From the NCBI RefSeq assembly GCF_021049245.1, contig NZ_CP088020.1, positions 936,001 through 1,000,000 of the forward strand: a stretch of 64,000 nt of DNA. Direction: 5' to 3'. Position 1 is the stretch's first letter, and every line of letters begins with the position of its first letter. The translations under genes were made by a program, and so were the position numbers. This DNA is from Radiobacillus kanasensis. GTDB taxonomy: Bacteria; Bacillota; Bacilli; Bacillales; Amphibacillaceae. The notes under the pieces were generated by a model. The model saw only the letters and a list, made by a program, of their open reading frames with translations. It had not been told where the DNA came from and ran no database searches. Of this stretch, positions 36,761 to 45,681 are shown piece after piece.

Positions 36761-37852
36761 ATGGCTGATGATAGGAGCTTTGTAATTTCTGAGGAAGATT
36801 GGTCCCTCCACAGAAAGGGATTTGATGATCAGAAGCGGCATCAAGACAAAGTTCAAGATATATTACAAAGAAAGCTACCAGACTTAGTGAGTGAGGAAAA
36901 TATCATCATGTCACGTGGAAAGGACGTTGTCCGAATTCCGATTCGATCCTTAGATGAATACAAAATACGCTATAGCCAGGAAAAGAATAAACACGCTGGG
37001 CAAGGTGATGGAGACAGCCAAGTAGGCGATGTCGTCGCAAAGGATGGAAGGAAAGCACCAGGTGCAGGAAAAGGTGAAAAAGCTGGCGATCAACCTGGTC
37101 AAGACTATTATGAAGCGGAAGTATCTTTTGAGGAGTTAGAGGAAGCATTTTTTGCAGAATTAGAGCTTCCAAACTTACAAGAAAAAGAGAAAGATAATAT
37201 TGTCATAACGAATTATGAGTTCCGTGATATAAGAAAGACTGGTTTAGTCGGAAATATAGATAAGAAAAGGACGATGTTAGAGGCGTATAAACGAAACGTG
37301 TTAGAAGGGAACAAAAGCTTTTATCCTATTTATCCAGACGACCTTCGGTTTAAAACATGGGAAGACATTGAAAAGCCAGAATCTAAAGCTGTCGTCCTAG
37401 CAATGATGGACACGAGTGGCTCCATGGGACTTTGGGAAAAGTATATGGCTCGAAGCTTTTTTTTCTGGATGACTCGCTTTTTGCGTACGAAGTATGAAAA
37501 AGTAGAAATAGAATTTATTGCGCACCATACAGAAGCTAGGGTTGTAGATGAAGAGTCTTTCTTTACGAAAGGCGAAAGTGGTGGAACAATTTGCTCCTCT
37601 GTTTATCGAAAAGCTCTGGAACTCATTGATGAAAAATACTCTCCAAGTCAATATAACATCTACCCATTCCACTTTTCAGATGGAGATAACCTAACCTCTG
37701 ACAACCCAAGGTGCTTTCCATTAATCGAAGAATTGATTAAGTATTCTAGCATGATGGGTTACGGGGAGGTCAATCAATATAATTATAAACCCTATACACG
37801 AAGTAAAACCGTTGATACCATTAAGGTTCAACGGTTTTATATTTTAGGATAA
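36761..37852 (+). CDS. yhbH: Sporulation protein YhbH, C-terminus replaced by prophage DNA
   Basis: 363 residues here against about 390 in the family. YhbH is a mother-cell sporulation protein of the UPF0229 type. Visible are the Gly-rich hydrophilic stretch (~80-110), [15 protein letters not shown], and a von Willebrand-like MIDAS motif DTSGS (~215). The conserved part runs to about GYGEVNQYN (near nt 37785); the last ~20 codons are foreign and run through the recombinase terminator. The remaining exon should lie beyond the prophage, outside the window. Confidence 0.85.
   Translation: MADDRSFVISEEDWSLHRKGFDDQKRHQDKVQDILQRKLPDLVSEENIIMSRGKDVVRIPIRSLDEYKIRYSQEKNKHAGQGDGDSQVGDVVAKDGRKAPGAGKGEKAGDQPGQDYYEAEVSFEELEEAFFAELELPNLQEKEKDNIVITNYEFRDIRKTGLVGNIDKKRTMLEAYKRNVLEGNKSFYPIYPDDLRFKTWEDIEKPESKAVVLAMMDTSGSMGLWEKYMARSFFFWMTRFLRTKYEKVEIEFIAHHTEARVVDEESFFTKGESGGTICSSVYRKALELIDEKYSPSQYNIYPFHFSDGDNLTSDNPRCFPLIEELIKYSSMMGYGEVNQYNYKPYTRSKTVDTIKVQRFYILG
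37770..37805. other. Prophage left end / attachment site within yhbH
   Basis: yhbH-like coding ends at about 37785, and the first prophage gene (serine recombinase, pointing toward yhbH) ends at 37837. The crossover core must lie near here; its exact 2-bp core cannot be fixed without the right end. Confidence 0.65.
37805..37839 (-). terminator. Terminator of the serine recombinase
   Basis: An 11-bp inverted repeat AAAACCGTTGA/TCAACGGTTTT (37805-37815 with 37828-37838) overlapping the recombinase stop, with a T-rich tail on the minus strand. It also lies within the altered 3' end of yhbH. Confidence 0.72.
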
Positions 37853-39384
37853 AGCTGAATTTGGAACTGATCTTGCTTATTCCAATCCTTTTTTCGCAAA
37901 TAAGTGGCCTTCTCTAGTATGGACTTTAAAAGACGATTTTTCTTTTCAATATCATCTGTTTGATGATAAGCATCAAGTACTTTTTTTACCTTTGGAACGA
38001 ACTCATGTACATTTTTTCTTTTGAGGGACTCATTATGAATATCTCTTTTTAAAGCATCGACTTCATCTTGTATTTTTTTAATGCGTTCAACGATAACCTG
38101 TTGTCTCTCTACAAAAGTGTCTATATCGTAAACACCGCGCTCAAGTAGATCATGGAGATTATTTTTTTGAGTATTTAATTCATCTATTTCTTTTTCCTTT
38201 TTATTAATAGCTCTTTCTTTTAAAGAGATATCAGACTCTTGAAATTCAGTCTTAGGTTCTTCTTTTATTTCGAACTGATTTATATATTCCTCAAGACTTT
38301 CTAGTATTCTTTTCTCTACTAACTTTAACAAGGAACCTTTTTGAACTCCTTTACAAGATGGTTGAGCGCATCTAAGTAAGCTGTTTGGTCTATCCTTCCT
38401 TGGTTGATTCCGCATGACATATCCGCAAACATCGCACTTTACAATTCCCGCTAATGGGTTTGATAATTTTTTGGTTACCACTGTAGAAGGTCTAAATCTA
38501 CCAGAGTGCGCTGTGTTTGCTGCATCCCACAATTCTTGTGAAACTATTGGTTCATGTGCGTTTCTATGAATGACCCATTCTGATTCAGGCACTTTTTTTC
38601 GATTATACCTACCGTTCTTTTTCTGGTATCTGACTTTACCCCAAATCATGTGACCTAGATACACTTCGTTCCTAATAATTGCTGTAATAGTAGTAGAAGA
38701 CCAGTTATTATTCTTAGTTGGTGGCGATACCCCCAACTTATCTAGTTCTGCAGAAACAGCTTTTCTACCATGTCCTTCTTTCATCATTTGGAACATCTTC
38801 TTTACTGCCCATGCTGTATCCGGGTCTGGATAAAGTTTTAGATGTTCATCTCGCAGGTATCCGTATGGTGGTTTCTTAGAGATCGATTTCCCCTCGGAAA
38901 CAGAGTTCCTTCTTCCATTTTGAAGTCGCCTTGTGATTGCTTTTAACTCTTGTCTAGCGACTAATGACTTTACCCCAAATACTAGTTCCCAAGATTCATC
39001 CTCTGGATCGTAATATTCGGTAGGAGTAATTATTTTTGTTCCTGAATATCGGAACGCTCTATCCAGTAACCCTTGATCTAGCATGTCTCCGCGTCCTAAT
39101 CTATCCAGGTCCACAACCAGAACAGCTTCTATAAGTCCAGCTTCAACCCTTCGTAATAAATTTTGAATCTTAGGCCTTTCGGATATAAATTCTCCAGAAA
39201 CAACTTCATCATGAATTTCTTGTATATTGTGATTTTCTTTTTTTGCAACGGATAGCAGCTGCTTTCGATGTCGAGATAAAGTATCATACTCACGACCTTC
39301 TTTCGCTGCTTTCTTTTCTTCTTCAATGTCTAGTCGGCTTTTTCTTAGATAGATATCCAGATTTAACTGTTTAGGTCTATACAT
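37837..39384 (-). CDS. Large serine recombinase (prophage integrase/excisionase)
   Basis: 515 residues. The catalytic domain has Ser16 in YLRKSR and [11 protein letters not shown]. The recombinase domain (~170-290; [20 protein letters not shown]) is followed by a zinc ribbon (CDVCGYV with CAQPSC, ~335-365) and a long coiled coil (~400-460) that controls direction. It integrates by a Ser-DNA link at short att cores; a separate directionality factor is usually needed for excision. First gene of the prophage, adjoining the att site. Confidence 0.94.
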   Translation of the reverse strand: MYRPKQLNLDIYLRKSRLDIEEEKKAAKEGREYDTLSRHRKQLLSVAKKENHNIQEIHDEVVSGEFISERPKIQNLLRRVEAGLIEAVLVVDLDRLGRGDMLDQGLLDRAFRYSGTKIITPTEYYDPEDESWELVFGVKSLVARQELKAITRRLQNGRRNSVSEGKSISKKPPYGYLRDEHLKLYPDPDTAWAVKKMFQMMKEGHGRKAVSAELDKLGVSPPTKNNNWSSTTITAIIRNEVYLGHMIWGKVRYQKKNGRYNRKKVPESEWVIHRNAHEPIVSQELWDAANTAHSGRFRPSTVVTKKLSNPLAGIVKCDVCGYVMRNQPRKDRPNSLLRCAQPSCKGVQKGSLLKLVEKRILESLEEYINQFEIKEEPKTEFQESDISLKERAINKKEKEIDELNTQKNNLHDLLERGVYDIDTFVERQQVIVERIKKIQDEVDALKRDIHNESLKRKNVHEFVPKVKKVLDAYHQTDDIEKKNRLLKSILEKATYLRKKDWNKQDQFQIQLYPKI

Positions 39385-39457
39385 TTAATACACCTCATAA
39401 CAACGTATAAATAACAATACACATAAGTTAAAAAATTAAAGCCCTTTTGATTGGACT

Positions 39458-40441
39458 TTAAGGTTCAAAAATCACTTGAATTACTTTACCGATTATTCTT
39501 GCGTTTTCGTTTTCTAAGATTATAGGCTCATATTTATCATTGGATGGCATCAATATTATCTGTCCACTTTCTAACTTTTTCACTTTTTTTAAAGTGGCTT
39601 CATACCCATTTACGTTAACGATTGCAATTTCCCCATTTTCAACCTCGGGTTGAAGATGAACTATCACTCTGTCGCCATCATAAATTCTACTTCCTATCAT
39701 TGAGTCTCCTTTAACTCTTAACATGAAGAGATTATTCGGATCATATCCCCATGGGTTTTGTATGTCAACATACTCTTCTATGTGTTCATCCGCAAATATG
39801 GGCTTTCCAGCTGAGATATAACCTAATAGTGGAACCTTTGTGAAATTATTTATAGGATACATTTCGTTAATAGGAACGTTTGAATCCAATTGTTTTTTTG
39901 CTTTCCTTACTCTATCTATTGCCGCATTAACGTCATGAGTTTTTATTTTTGTTTGATTCTTAAATTTATTATTTAAGATGGCTCTTCCCAAATCTGATGA
40001 TGTCGGAAATAACAGTAGTCGGTTTAGTTCTACAGGGGTCTTTGTTTTTTTGTAAAATTCATCGATGTATTCATCCGGAACATCTTTAAGCATTTCTTCT
40101 TTCATAACTTTATAGGTCTTTGGATCATTGATAATTCTTTGAGCAAGTCCTTCATTATAATCCCAATACTCATCGCTATTCACATATTGAAAGATTTGTT
40201 TTATATTATCAGGCGCTTTTTCTAAATATGCCACAGTAATTAACTCTTCTGGATCGCCACCAGTAATTTCAGCTATAGCACGGTTTAACTCCTCGCCCGC
40301 AGGAGGTATCTTTCCGTTTTGAAGTTTGCTTAAATACCCTTTATCAGTTGAAAACCCTCTTTCTTTTAATAAAAGAGAAATTTTACTTAGGCTAAGCCCA
40401 GAAGAAGAAATGAAACTTCTAAGTAATTCGCTGTAGTTCAT
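39458..40441 (-). CDS. LexA/CI-like self-cleaving prophage repressor
   Basis: 327 residues. An N-terminal HTH (1-70; GYLSKLQNGKIPPAG) is followed by a helical middle and a C-terminal S24 peptidase domain with cleavage pair Ala211-Gly212 (YISAGKP), nucleophile Ser247 (KGDSMIG) and Lys285. RecA-stimulated self-cleavage would induce the prophage on DNA damage. Its N-terminus is a clear paralogue of the divergent Cro-like protein. Confidence 0.92.
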   Translation of the reverse strand: MNYSELLRSFISSSGLSLSKISLLLKERGFSTDKGYLSKLQNGKIPPAGEELNRAIAEITGGDPEELITVAYLEKAPDNIKQIFQYVNSDEYWDYNEGLAQRIINDPKTYKVMKEEMLKDVPDEYIDEFYKKTKTPVELNRLLLFPTSSDLGRAILNNKFKNQTKIKTHDVNAAIDRVRKAKKQLDSNVPINEMYPINNFTKVPLLGYISAGKPIFADEHIEEYVDIQNPWGYDPNNLFMLRVKGDSMIGSRIYDGDRVIVHLQPEVENGEIAIVNVNGYEATLKKVKKLESGQIILMPSNDKYEPIILENENARIIGKVIQVIFEP

Positions 40442-40519
40442 AGCCTACCTCCTTTCAATCTTCCGTTGTTTTTTTAACTCAACTATTACAAGTTTATCAA
40501 AAATAATCACTAAAAACAG

Positions 40520-40548
40520 TTGACTTTTATAACACAACGTTGTATATT
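40520..40548 (+). promoter_or_regulatory. Early rightward promoter of the prophage
   Basis: TTGACT (40520-40525), 17-bp spacer, TATATT (40543-40548), driving the Cro-like gene. The first operator lies between its two boxes. Confidence 0.75.
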
Positions 40549-40587
40549 TTAACCAACATATATGTTGTGTTTATTTACACAACGTTG
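40534..40587. promoter_or_regulatory. Three palindromic repressor/Cro operators
   Basis: Three CAAC...GTTG palindromes: ACAACGTTGT at 40534-40543, CAACATATATGTTG at 40554-40567 and CAACGTTG at 40580-40587, with a fourth CAAC half at 40598. Note that the middle site has a wider spacing of its half sites. They fill the gap between the divergent repressor and Cro-like genes. Confidence 0.72.
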
Positions 40588-40616
40588 AATATTAATACAA
40601 CGGAGGTGTTAAATAG

Positions 40617-40892
40617 GTGTGTTATTCAGATGTATTAAAAAAATCAATATCTCGTTCGAAAATGTCACTAAGTGAAATTTCATTAAGGTTACAGAAGTTA
40701 GGCTTAAAAACAAACAAAGCATATTTGAGTAAATTACAAAACGGCAAGATACCTCCTGCTGGAGATAAGCTTAATGATGGATTGGCTCTAATATTAAATT
40801 TAGATCCTGTAGAACTTAAGTCTGCAGCATATAGAGAGAAAATCCCTAAAGAAGTTTTAGAAAATCTTTTGAAAGATAAATCCACTGCTTAA
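40617..40892 (+). CDS. Cro-like HTH regulator
   Basis: 91 residues. It matches the first ~75 residues of the repressor, with AYLSKLQNGKIPPAGDKLN nearly identical to the repressor's recognition region, but lacks the peptidase domain. It therefore should bind the same operators. ACGGAGGTG lies ahead of the GTG start (40617). First rightward early gene. Confidence 0.86.
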   Translation: MCYSDVLKKSISRSKMSLSEISLRLQKLGLKTNKAYLSKLQNGKIPPAGDKLNDGLALILNLDPVELKSAAYREKIPKEVLENLLKDKSTA

Positions 40893-40905
40893 GGAGATTT
40901 TATTT

Positions 40906-41142
40906 ATGGAAAATCGCAGTGACTTATTAAGCCATAAACCGCATAAGAATAACCCAAGGGGGAATGCGGGCATGGATATTCCAAAGAAAGAACATAAAAT
41001 CGGCAACACTACCGTGATTATCCACTCTCCATTAGTAGCTATGTCTGAAGGCGACAGAAAACAATGGTTTGAGGAAGAGTGGGAAAAAGGTAACCAAGTA
41101 CTTCGTGATATAGCAGATGCTGTTCACAATTGTTATCGATAA
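40906..41142 (+). CDS. Small phage protein, 78 aa
   Basis: Hydrophilic. AAGGAG sits before the ATG at 40906. A second start, ATG at 40972 behind AAGGGGG, would give 56 residues beginning MDIPKKEHKIGNTTVIIHSP. The second form looks like the conserved core. Function unknown. Confidence 0.62.
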   Translation: MENRSDLLSHKPHKNNPRGNAGMDIPKKEHKIGNTTVIIHSPLVAMSEGDRKQWFEEEWEKGNQVLRDIADAVHNCYR

Positions 41143-41209
41143 TACATTTTTATCATACTAGCAATCTTTAAATGTTAGTATTCCAATTTGGAATAAGGAG
41201 GTGAAAACA

Positions 41210-41491
41210 TTGAGGTACGGGGCAGTATTAAAGGCCTGTCGTACTCGAGCTGGATTAAGTCAGGAAGAACTAGCAGAGAAACTACATATCAATCAGTCAG
41301 ACGTATCTAAGTATGAGAACGACACGAAAGAGCCTTCGATGTCCATTTTTCAATCCTGGGCTACCAACACACAAGCACAGGAAGTATTGATCGCATTCAC
41401 ATGCGGAATGGACGGATTATCAATTTTACAGAACATGGCACAAATAGTTGGATTAGGCGCTGCATTAATTAGTGGGTTGTTACTTCTTTAA
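41210..41491 (+). CDS. XRE-family HTH protein with hydrophobic C-terminus
   Basis: 93 residues. HTH_3 fold at ~1-50 (LKACRTRAGLSQEELAEKLHINQSDVSKYEN), then a C-terminal hydrophobic segment (IVGLGAALISGLLLL) that may be a membrane helix, which is unusual for an XRE protein. The TTG at 41210 is 6 nt after AAGGAGGTG; the GTG at 41201 overlaps the site. Confidence 0.8.
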   Translation: MRYGAVLKACRTRAGLSQEELAEKLHINQSDVSKYENDTKEPSMSIFQSWATNTQAQEVLIAFTCGMDGLSILQNMAQIVGLGAALISGLLLL

Positions 41492-41507
41492 TCAATAGGA
41501 GGTTTAT

Positions 41508-41783
41508 ATGGACCTTAAAAAAGATTTTTTGCCGGAAGATAGGGAGCAGGCTTTTGCTGAATGGGATTGCGCCAACTATTGTACTGAACTTGCAACTGAG
41601 TATATGGAAGAAAAGGATTATAAAAAAGCATCCATGTATTTTGAGAACGCCGCACGATCAATGAGAGTCCTGGAAGATTTAAAGCAAGAAAAGCAAAAGG
41701 CACCGCTAACATTTATCGTTAGCCAGTACCAAATAGACCAACAGAAGCTTATTGATTTAGTGATAGCGAGGTATAAGCGATGA
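41508..41783 (+). CDS. Hypothetical phage protein, 91 aa
   Basis: Acidic, helical, with a TPR-like stretch (DYKKASMYFENAARSMRVLEDL). TAGGAGG precedes the ATG. The stop overlaps the next small gene (ATGA). No family recognised. Confidence 0.65.
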   Translation: MDLKKDFLPEDREQAFAEWDCANYCTELATEYMEEKDYKKASMYFENAARSMRVLEDLKQEKQKAPLTFIVSQYQIDQQKLIDLVIARYKR

Positions 41784-41866
41784 GTGACCGCGAGTATAGA
41801 GTGTTTCATGTGTTGGCGTTTATCGGGATGTTGGTGTTTATGTATTTAGCTTTAACTAATAGTTAG
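41780..41866 (+). CDS. 28-residue phage membrane peptide
   Basis: ATG overlaps the previous stop (ATGA). MSDREYRVFHVLAFIG is followed by MLVFMYLALTNS: a charged head and one TM helix. Coupled translation supports it; function unknown. Confidence 0.55.
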   Translation: MSDREYRVFHVLAFIGMLVFMYLALTNS

Positions 41867-41880
41867 GAGGTTAGGCGGAA

Positions 41881-42150
41881 ATGTCTGTAGACGATCATGC
41901 AATAGAACGTTTAAAGGTATGGTTCGAACTTGAATATGACGAATTAAAGGCTGAATGGAAAAGCAACGAATATAGTAAGCTTTCAGATTGTCCATCTTTT
42001 AAAAGCACAACTGCATACCGTGAATCTTTGAATGTTTTAATTAAGGCTTGTTATCTTCCTGATTATGTAGATGAATTCAAAATCAGACCTTTAAAGAAAA
42101 TGATTGATGAAGATCTTTTATGGGAGAATTTTTCAACTAGGAGGGATTAA
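41881..42150 (+). CDS. Hypothetical phage protein, 89 aa
   Basis: Charged helical protein (HAIERLKVWFELEYDELKAEW). TTAGGAGGTT at 41863-41872 precedes the ATG. No family recognised. Confidence 0.62.
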   Translation: MSVDDHAIERLKVWFELEYDELKAEWKSNEYSKLSDCPSFKSTTAYRESLNVLIKACYLPDYVDEFKIRPLKKMIDEDLLWENFSTRRD

Positions 42151-42151
42151 A

Positions 42152-42355
42152 GTGTTCGAACAAATGAAAAAATACCTTAAAGAAGCAAAGAGGTTAGGAA
42201 AAGAAAAGGAATTTTTAGAATATTTCTATGGGATTATCTCACATGCTTCTGACACATCTAAGAAACATAACGCCCGTTACGACTATGAATCGTTTGATTA
42301 TTGGGCTAGTGAATCATTAAAAGAAGTTTCAGGACATGTAAAAAGCGTTGAGTAG
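42152..42355 (+). CDS. Hypothetical phage protein, 67 aa
   Basis: The GTG at 42152 is preceded by TAGGAGGG inside the end of the previous gene; the longer frame from 42104 has no site. The product MFEQMKKYLKEAKRLGKEKE is basic and helical. Function unknown. Confidence 0.6.
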   Translation: MFEQMKKYLKEAKRLGKEKEFLEYFYGIISHASDTSKKHNARYDYESFDYWASESLKEVSGHVKSVE

Positions 42356-42422
42356 CCGTCCAAGCAATACTCAACGCACATGTAGGGTTGTTTTTGCAAT
42401 ACACCCTTATTATAGCACAAAC

Positions 42423-42504
42423 AGACAAGCACTTCCAGCTTGTCTTGGTGGGTCAGAACCATCGTCCTCCTTCCAAATCGACGCGCCCCCTCTGACCTAC
42501 CAAG
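42423..42504 (+). ncRNA. Candidate structured RNA element in the early prophage region
   Basis: Two hairpins: AGACAAGC/GCTTGTCT (42423-42430 with 42438-42445, 7-nt loop), and a 14-bp stem CTTGGTGGGTCAGA/TCTGACCTACCAAG (42444-42457 with 42491-42504, one G-U). The large loop contains TCCTCCTT, complementary to the ribosome site AAGGAGGA near 42580. The whole 300-bp gap 42356-42655 lacks a convincing gene. Confidence 0.5.
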
Positions 42505-42655
42505 ATGGGCCTTGGAAAAGTTCATCACATCTGCTGCGGAAACGGGTGTCTGGGTGTTGATTCTTTTAATTCAACAGAAAGGAGGAGCACTATTACTCTT
42601 GAACACTACTAGGCGAGTCTTGTGGTGAGGCTCGCCAAAGTGAAGGAGGGATAAC

Positions 42656-42799
42656 ATGGGTAAACAGCAAGCACTAGAAAGGCTAATATCCATCATTTCA
42701 AAGACACTTGTTAGCTTAGATTCTTCACAAGAGAAGAATATTCCATCTACAAAGCAAAAACGAAAATTAAGGTGTGATCCCAATGTGTTACGAAGTTGA
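42656..42799 (+). CDS. Hypothetical phage protein, 47 aa
   Basis: ATG behind GAAGGAGGG. MGKQQALERLISIISKTLVS then a basic tail (KQKRKLRCDPNVLRS). It overlaps the next small gene by 17 nt in another frame. Function unknown. Confidence 0.58.
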   Translation: MGKQQALERLISIISKTLVSLDSSQEKNIPSTKQKRKLRCDPNVLRS

Positions 42800-42950
42800 T
42801 TTTTTAATCAAAGAAAAAAACGACTTCACATGCATTCATACAGAGGTTGTCGTGGCTGACAGCGTAACCCAATGTAGGAAAATAGCACAAGAAATCGTTT
42901 CGAACCTTCAACATGAGAACGTTCAATTCTTCGTGAAAGATTTTATATAA
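42783..42950 (+). CDS. Hypothetical phage protein, 55 aa
   Basis: ATG behind AAGGTGTGAT. Alternating beta/alpha pattern with three Cys and a KDFI C-terminus. Function unknown. Confidence 0.55.
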   Translation: MCYEVDFLIKEKNDFTCIHTEVVVADSVTQCRKIAQEIVSNLQHENVQFFVKDFI

Positions 42951-42980
42951 ATATTTTACCACATATAGGAGGGAATTGCA

Positions 42981-43145
42981 TTGCAAGTACCATTCCGAGT
43001 CCTATTGCCGAAACGAATTTTTGAACAATCTCGAAACAAAGACGAGATTCTATCAGCTATTAAAGAGTATATGCAGCGTTATCCAAATTATGTCGTGTTA
43101 AGGGTAGAAAAACATTTTGCAATTTGTGAGAGGGTGAGAGATTAA
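42981..43145 (+). CDS. Hypothetical phage protein, 54 aa
   Basis: TTG at 42981, 7 nt behind AGGAGGG. MQVPFRVLLPKRIFEQSRNK is followed by a helix and a beta strand ending YVVLRVEKHFAICERVRD. Its stop abuts the antirepressor ATG. Function unknown. Confidence 0.55.
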   Translation: MQVPFRVLLPKRIFEQSRNKDEILSAIKEYMQRYPNYVVLRVEKHFAICERVRD

Positions 43146-43904
43146 ATGAATCAACTACAAAAGGTTTTCAACTATGGTAAGGCCGAAGTTCGGACCGTTA
43201 TCAAAGATGGTGAAGTATGGTTTGTTGCGAAAGATGTGTCTGACATTTTGGAATTCCGTGATGCTTACACAGCAACCAGGAACTTAGATGATGATGAAAA
43301 GCTATTACACACTTTAAGCGTATCAGGTCAAAACAGAGAAATAACAATTATTAATGAGCCTGGTCTGTATTCCTTAATTCTTAGAAGTAATAAACCCGAA
43401 GCGAAACAGTTTAAGCGGTGGGTAACGCACGAAGTTCTTCCGTTTATTCGGAAGACAGGTCGATTTGAAATGGGACAAGCTTCTTATATCATTGACGACC
43501 CTATAAAGCGTGCTGAAAAGTGGATTGAAGAGCAAAAAGAAAGGCTTATGCTTGAACAAAGAGTAAAGGAGTATGAACCAAAAGTGAACTATGTAGATAA
43601 GATTCTAGAATCTAAGGACGCCGTCAATGTCACGCAAATTGCAAAAGACTATGACCTATCTGGTAAGAAGTTGAATCAGATCCTACACGAAGAAGGCATT
43701 CAATTTAACTCTAACGGACAGTGGCTGCTTTATAGGAAATATCAAGGATTAGGATATACCAAATCTAAAACAACTGAATATCGAAAAAGAGATGGTTCAA
43801 TGGGTACCAAGTTACATACAAGATGGACACAAAAAGGTCGCCTATTTATCCATGACATCTTGGCTAAAAGAGATATTCTGCCTATATTAGATCGTTCTGC
43901 ATAG
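43146..43904 (+). CDS. Phage antirepressor (BRO-N plus KilAC)
   Basis: 252 residues. BRO-N domain ~8-110 (EVWFVAKDVSDILEF, ITIINEPGLYSLILRSNKPEAKQFKRWV) and KilAC domain ~135-245 (VNVTQIAKDYDLSGKKLNQILHEEGIQ). Such proteins relieve repression during lytic growth. It starts right at the stop of the previous gene, with GAGAGGGTGAG inside it. Confidence 0.92.
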   Translation: MNQLQKVFNYGKAEVRTVIKDGEVWFVAKDVSDILEFRDAYTATRNLDDDEKLLHTLSVSGQNREITIINEPGLYSLILRSNKPEAKQFKRWVTHEVLPFIRKTGRFEMGQASYIIDDPIKRAEKWIEEQKERLMLEQRVKEYEPKVNYVDKILESKDAVNVTQIAKDYDLSGKKLNQILHEEGIQFNSNGQWLLYRKYQGLGYTKSKTTEYRKRDGSMGTKLHTRWTQKGRLFIHDILAKRDILPILDRSA

Positions 43905-43925
43905 TTCAAGAAAAGAGGTGATTTC

Positions 43926-44849
43926 GTGAGTGACATCAAGTGGATTAAATTAAGTACTCAAATGTTTGAAGATGAAAAAATTAAACTCATTGAGAAAATG
44001 CCTGAAGCAGATACAATCCTAATCATTTGGATTAAATTACTTTCTCAAGCTGGAAAGGTTAACGCGAGCGGATACATTTTCTTAAATGAGCAGATACCTT
44101 ATACAGACGAAATGCTTGCTACAATATTCAATCGATCCATCGGAACTGTGCGAATGGCACTAAATGTATTTCAGCAATTCGGAATGATTGAAATTGATGA
44201 GGAAAATTTTATAAGCATTTCAAACTGGGAAAAACATCAAAACATTGAAGGACTTGAAAGAGTTAGAAAGCTTAATGCAGAGCGCAATAAAAAGTATAGG
44301 GAACGGAAGAAACAAAAACAAATCGCTCCTAATGTTAACAGTGACGCTTCCGTGACGTCACATGACGGAACAGAAGTAGAGGTAGATATAGATTTAGAGA
44401 AAGAAAAAGATATTACTACTACTGATACGCGCGAAGATAATTCAAAAACTGGTACCGGGACGCCGGAAACCGTTAAGAAAGAAGTAGTACCAGCTGAAAT
44501 AGCAATTATTGAACGCTATCAACAGTTAAGAGGAATTTTAAATGCAAGTCCTAAGGATCTTGATGCTGCTAAAGAAATTGTCCAGGAAGGAGTTCCACCT
44601 GATAAGGCTATTCAATTCTTAGAAGAGAAGTTTAAGGAATTTGAAAAACATAAAAAGCACAATCGAGATAAAATCAACGGATTGAGCTACTGTGTTGGTT
44701 ATATTCTTGATCGTTTCTACGAGGAGAAAGAAGGTGGCAAACGTGCAACACATAGGAACGGCCATGCAGGAAGTTCTAAAAAGGGCAAAAGCTATGCAGA
44801 CGCATTACGAGAACTCGAAGCCGACGAGCGAGCATGGCAATCAGTTTGA
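43926..44849 (+). CDS. Phage replisome organizer / DnaD-like initiation protein
   Basis: 307 residues. The N-terminal ~115 residues are the replisome-organizer winged helix (IKWIKLSTQMFEDEKIKLIEKMP, ISISNWEKHQNIEG). A charged linker and a DnaD-like C-terminal part (~200-270; DAAKEIVQEGVPPDKAIQFLEEKF) follow. It should bind the phage origin and recruit the helicase loader that overlaps it downstream. GTG start behind AGAGGTGAT. Confidence 0.86.
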   Translation: MSDIKWIKLSTQMFEDEKIKLIEKMPEADTILIIWIKLLSQAGKVNASGYIFLNEQIPYTDEMLATIFNRSIGTVRMALNVFQQFGMIEIDEENFISISNWEKHQNIEGLERVRKLNAERNKKYRERKKQKQIAPNVNSDASVTSHDGTEVEVDIDLEKEKDITTTDTREDNSKTGTGTPETVKKEVVPAEIAIIERYQQLRGILNASPKDLDAAKEIVQEGVPPDKAIQFLEEKFKEFEKHKKHNRDKINGLSYCVGYILDRFYEEKEGGKRATHRNGHAGSSKKGKSYADALRELEADERAWQSV

Positions 44850-45678
44850 ATGTGAGGATTGTAGGGACACTGGATCCTTAATTGACCGAATATATGATGA
44901 TGAATATGAACGGGAAAAGGACTTTTTTCGACCTTGCCATTGCCAAGAAACTAGGAATCTGAAAAACAGATTTAAAAATGCGCTTATCCCTAGTGAGTTT
45001 GAAAATGCAAGATTCGATAATTATAAGCGAGATACAGAGGTTCAGAGGCTTCTCTTTGATTCTACTCACGATTACCTTAAAGAATTTCAATCTATCGTGA
45101 ACGTTAAGCCTGAACATAATAGCTTAGGATTTATCGCCGTTTTTGGAGAAAGTAGAATTCGAAATCTAGATGGAGAAGCAAGGGCAGAGGTAAAAATTTC
45201 TCATAACAATTTTGGACTTGGAAAGACACATCTTCAAATGGCAGCTGCTAAATGGATAATGAACCGAGTACGTGTAAGAGATGAAATTGCTCTAGGACAA
45301 AAATCAAAATATGACCGTGGTTGCCGAGTGCTATGCGTATCTGATGTCTCATTCATGGATGAGCTTACAAATGCTAAACGGATGAATGACGAAGGACTAA
45401 CACTTTCCAAGCTATTGAATAGTGCTCTAACAGTAGATGTCTTACTTTGGGATGATCTAGGAAAAGCAAAATGGTCTGAGTCGAAAGAGAATTTCTACTA
45501 CCAAATCATAAACGAACGGTATCGAAATAAAAGACCTATTATTTTTAGTTCCAATGAGGACACAGGCACTCTTAGTGAAAAGATAGGCTATGCAGCATCC
45601 AGTCGGTTACTAGGTATGTGTGGTGAAAGATTGTACAAAGTGGAAGGTGCGGATTATCGATTAAGGAAAGGAGCATAA
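44734..45678 (+). CDS. DnaC-like helicase loader ATPase
   Basis: About 314 residues. An N-terminal Cys cluster (CEDCRDTG, CHC) is followed by an AAA+ core with Walker A NFGLGKTHL and Walker B VDVLLWDDLG, then a sensor region IIFSSNEDTG. A ~20-residue insertion (ESRIRNLDGEARAEVK) stands before the P loop. GTG at 44734 has GAGGAG 7 nt upstream (GTG 44743 is an alternative). It overlaps the replisome organizer by ~115 nt in another frame. Confidence 0.85.
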   Translation: MANVQHIGTAMQEVLKRAKAMQTHYENSKPTSEHGNQFECEDCRDTGSLIDRIYDDEYEREKDFFRPCHCQETRNLKNRFKNALIPSEFENARFDNYKRDTEVQRLLFDSTHDYLKEFQSIVNVKPEHNSLGFIAVFGESRIRNLDGEARAEVKISHNNFGLGKTHLQMAAAKWIMNRVRVRDEIALGQKSKYDRGCRVLCVSDVSFMDELTNAKRMNDEGLTLSKLLNSALTVDVLLWDDLGKAKWSESKENFYYQIINERYRNKRPIIFSSNEDTGTLSEKIGYAASSRLLGMCGERLYKVEGADYRLRKGA

Positions 45679-45681
45679 CTT

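Noticed and set aside
42440..42628. 62-codon frame in the early prophage gap
   Set aside because: It translates both arms of the inverted repeats and has no usable ribosome site; the region looks like structured RNA.
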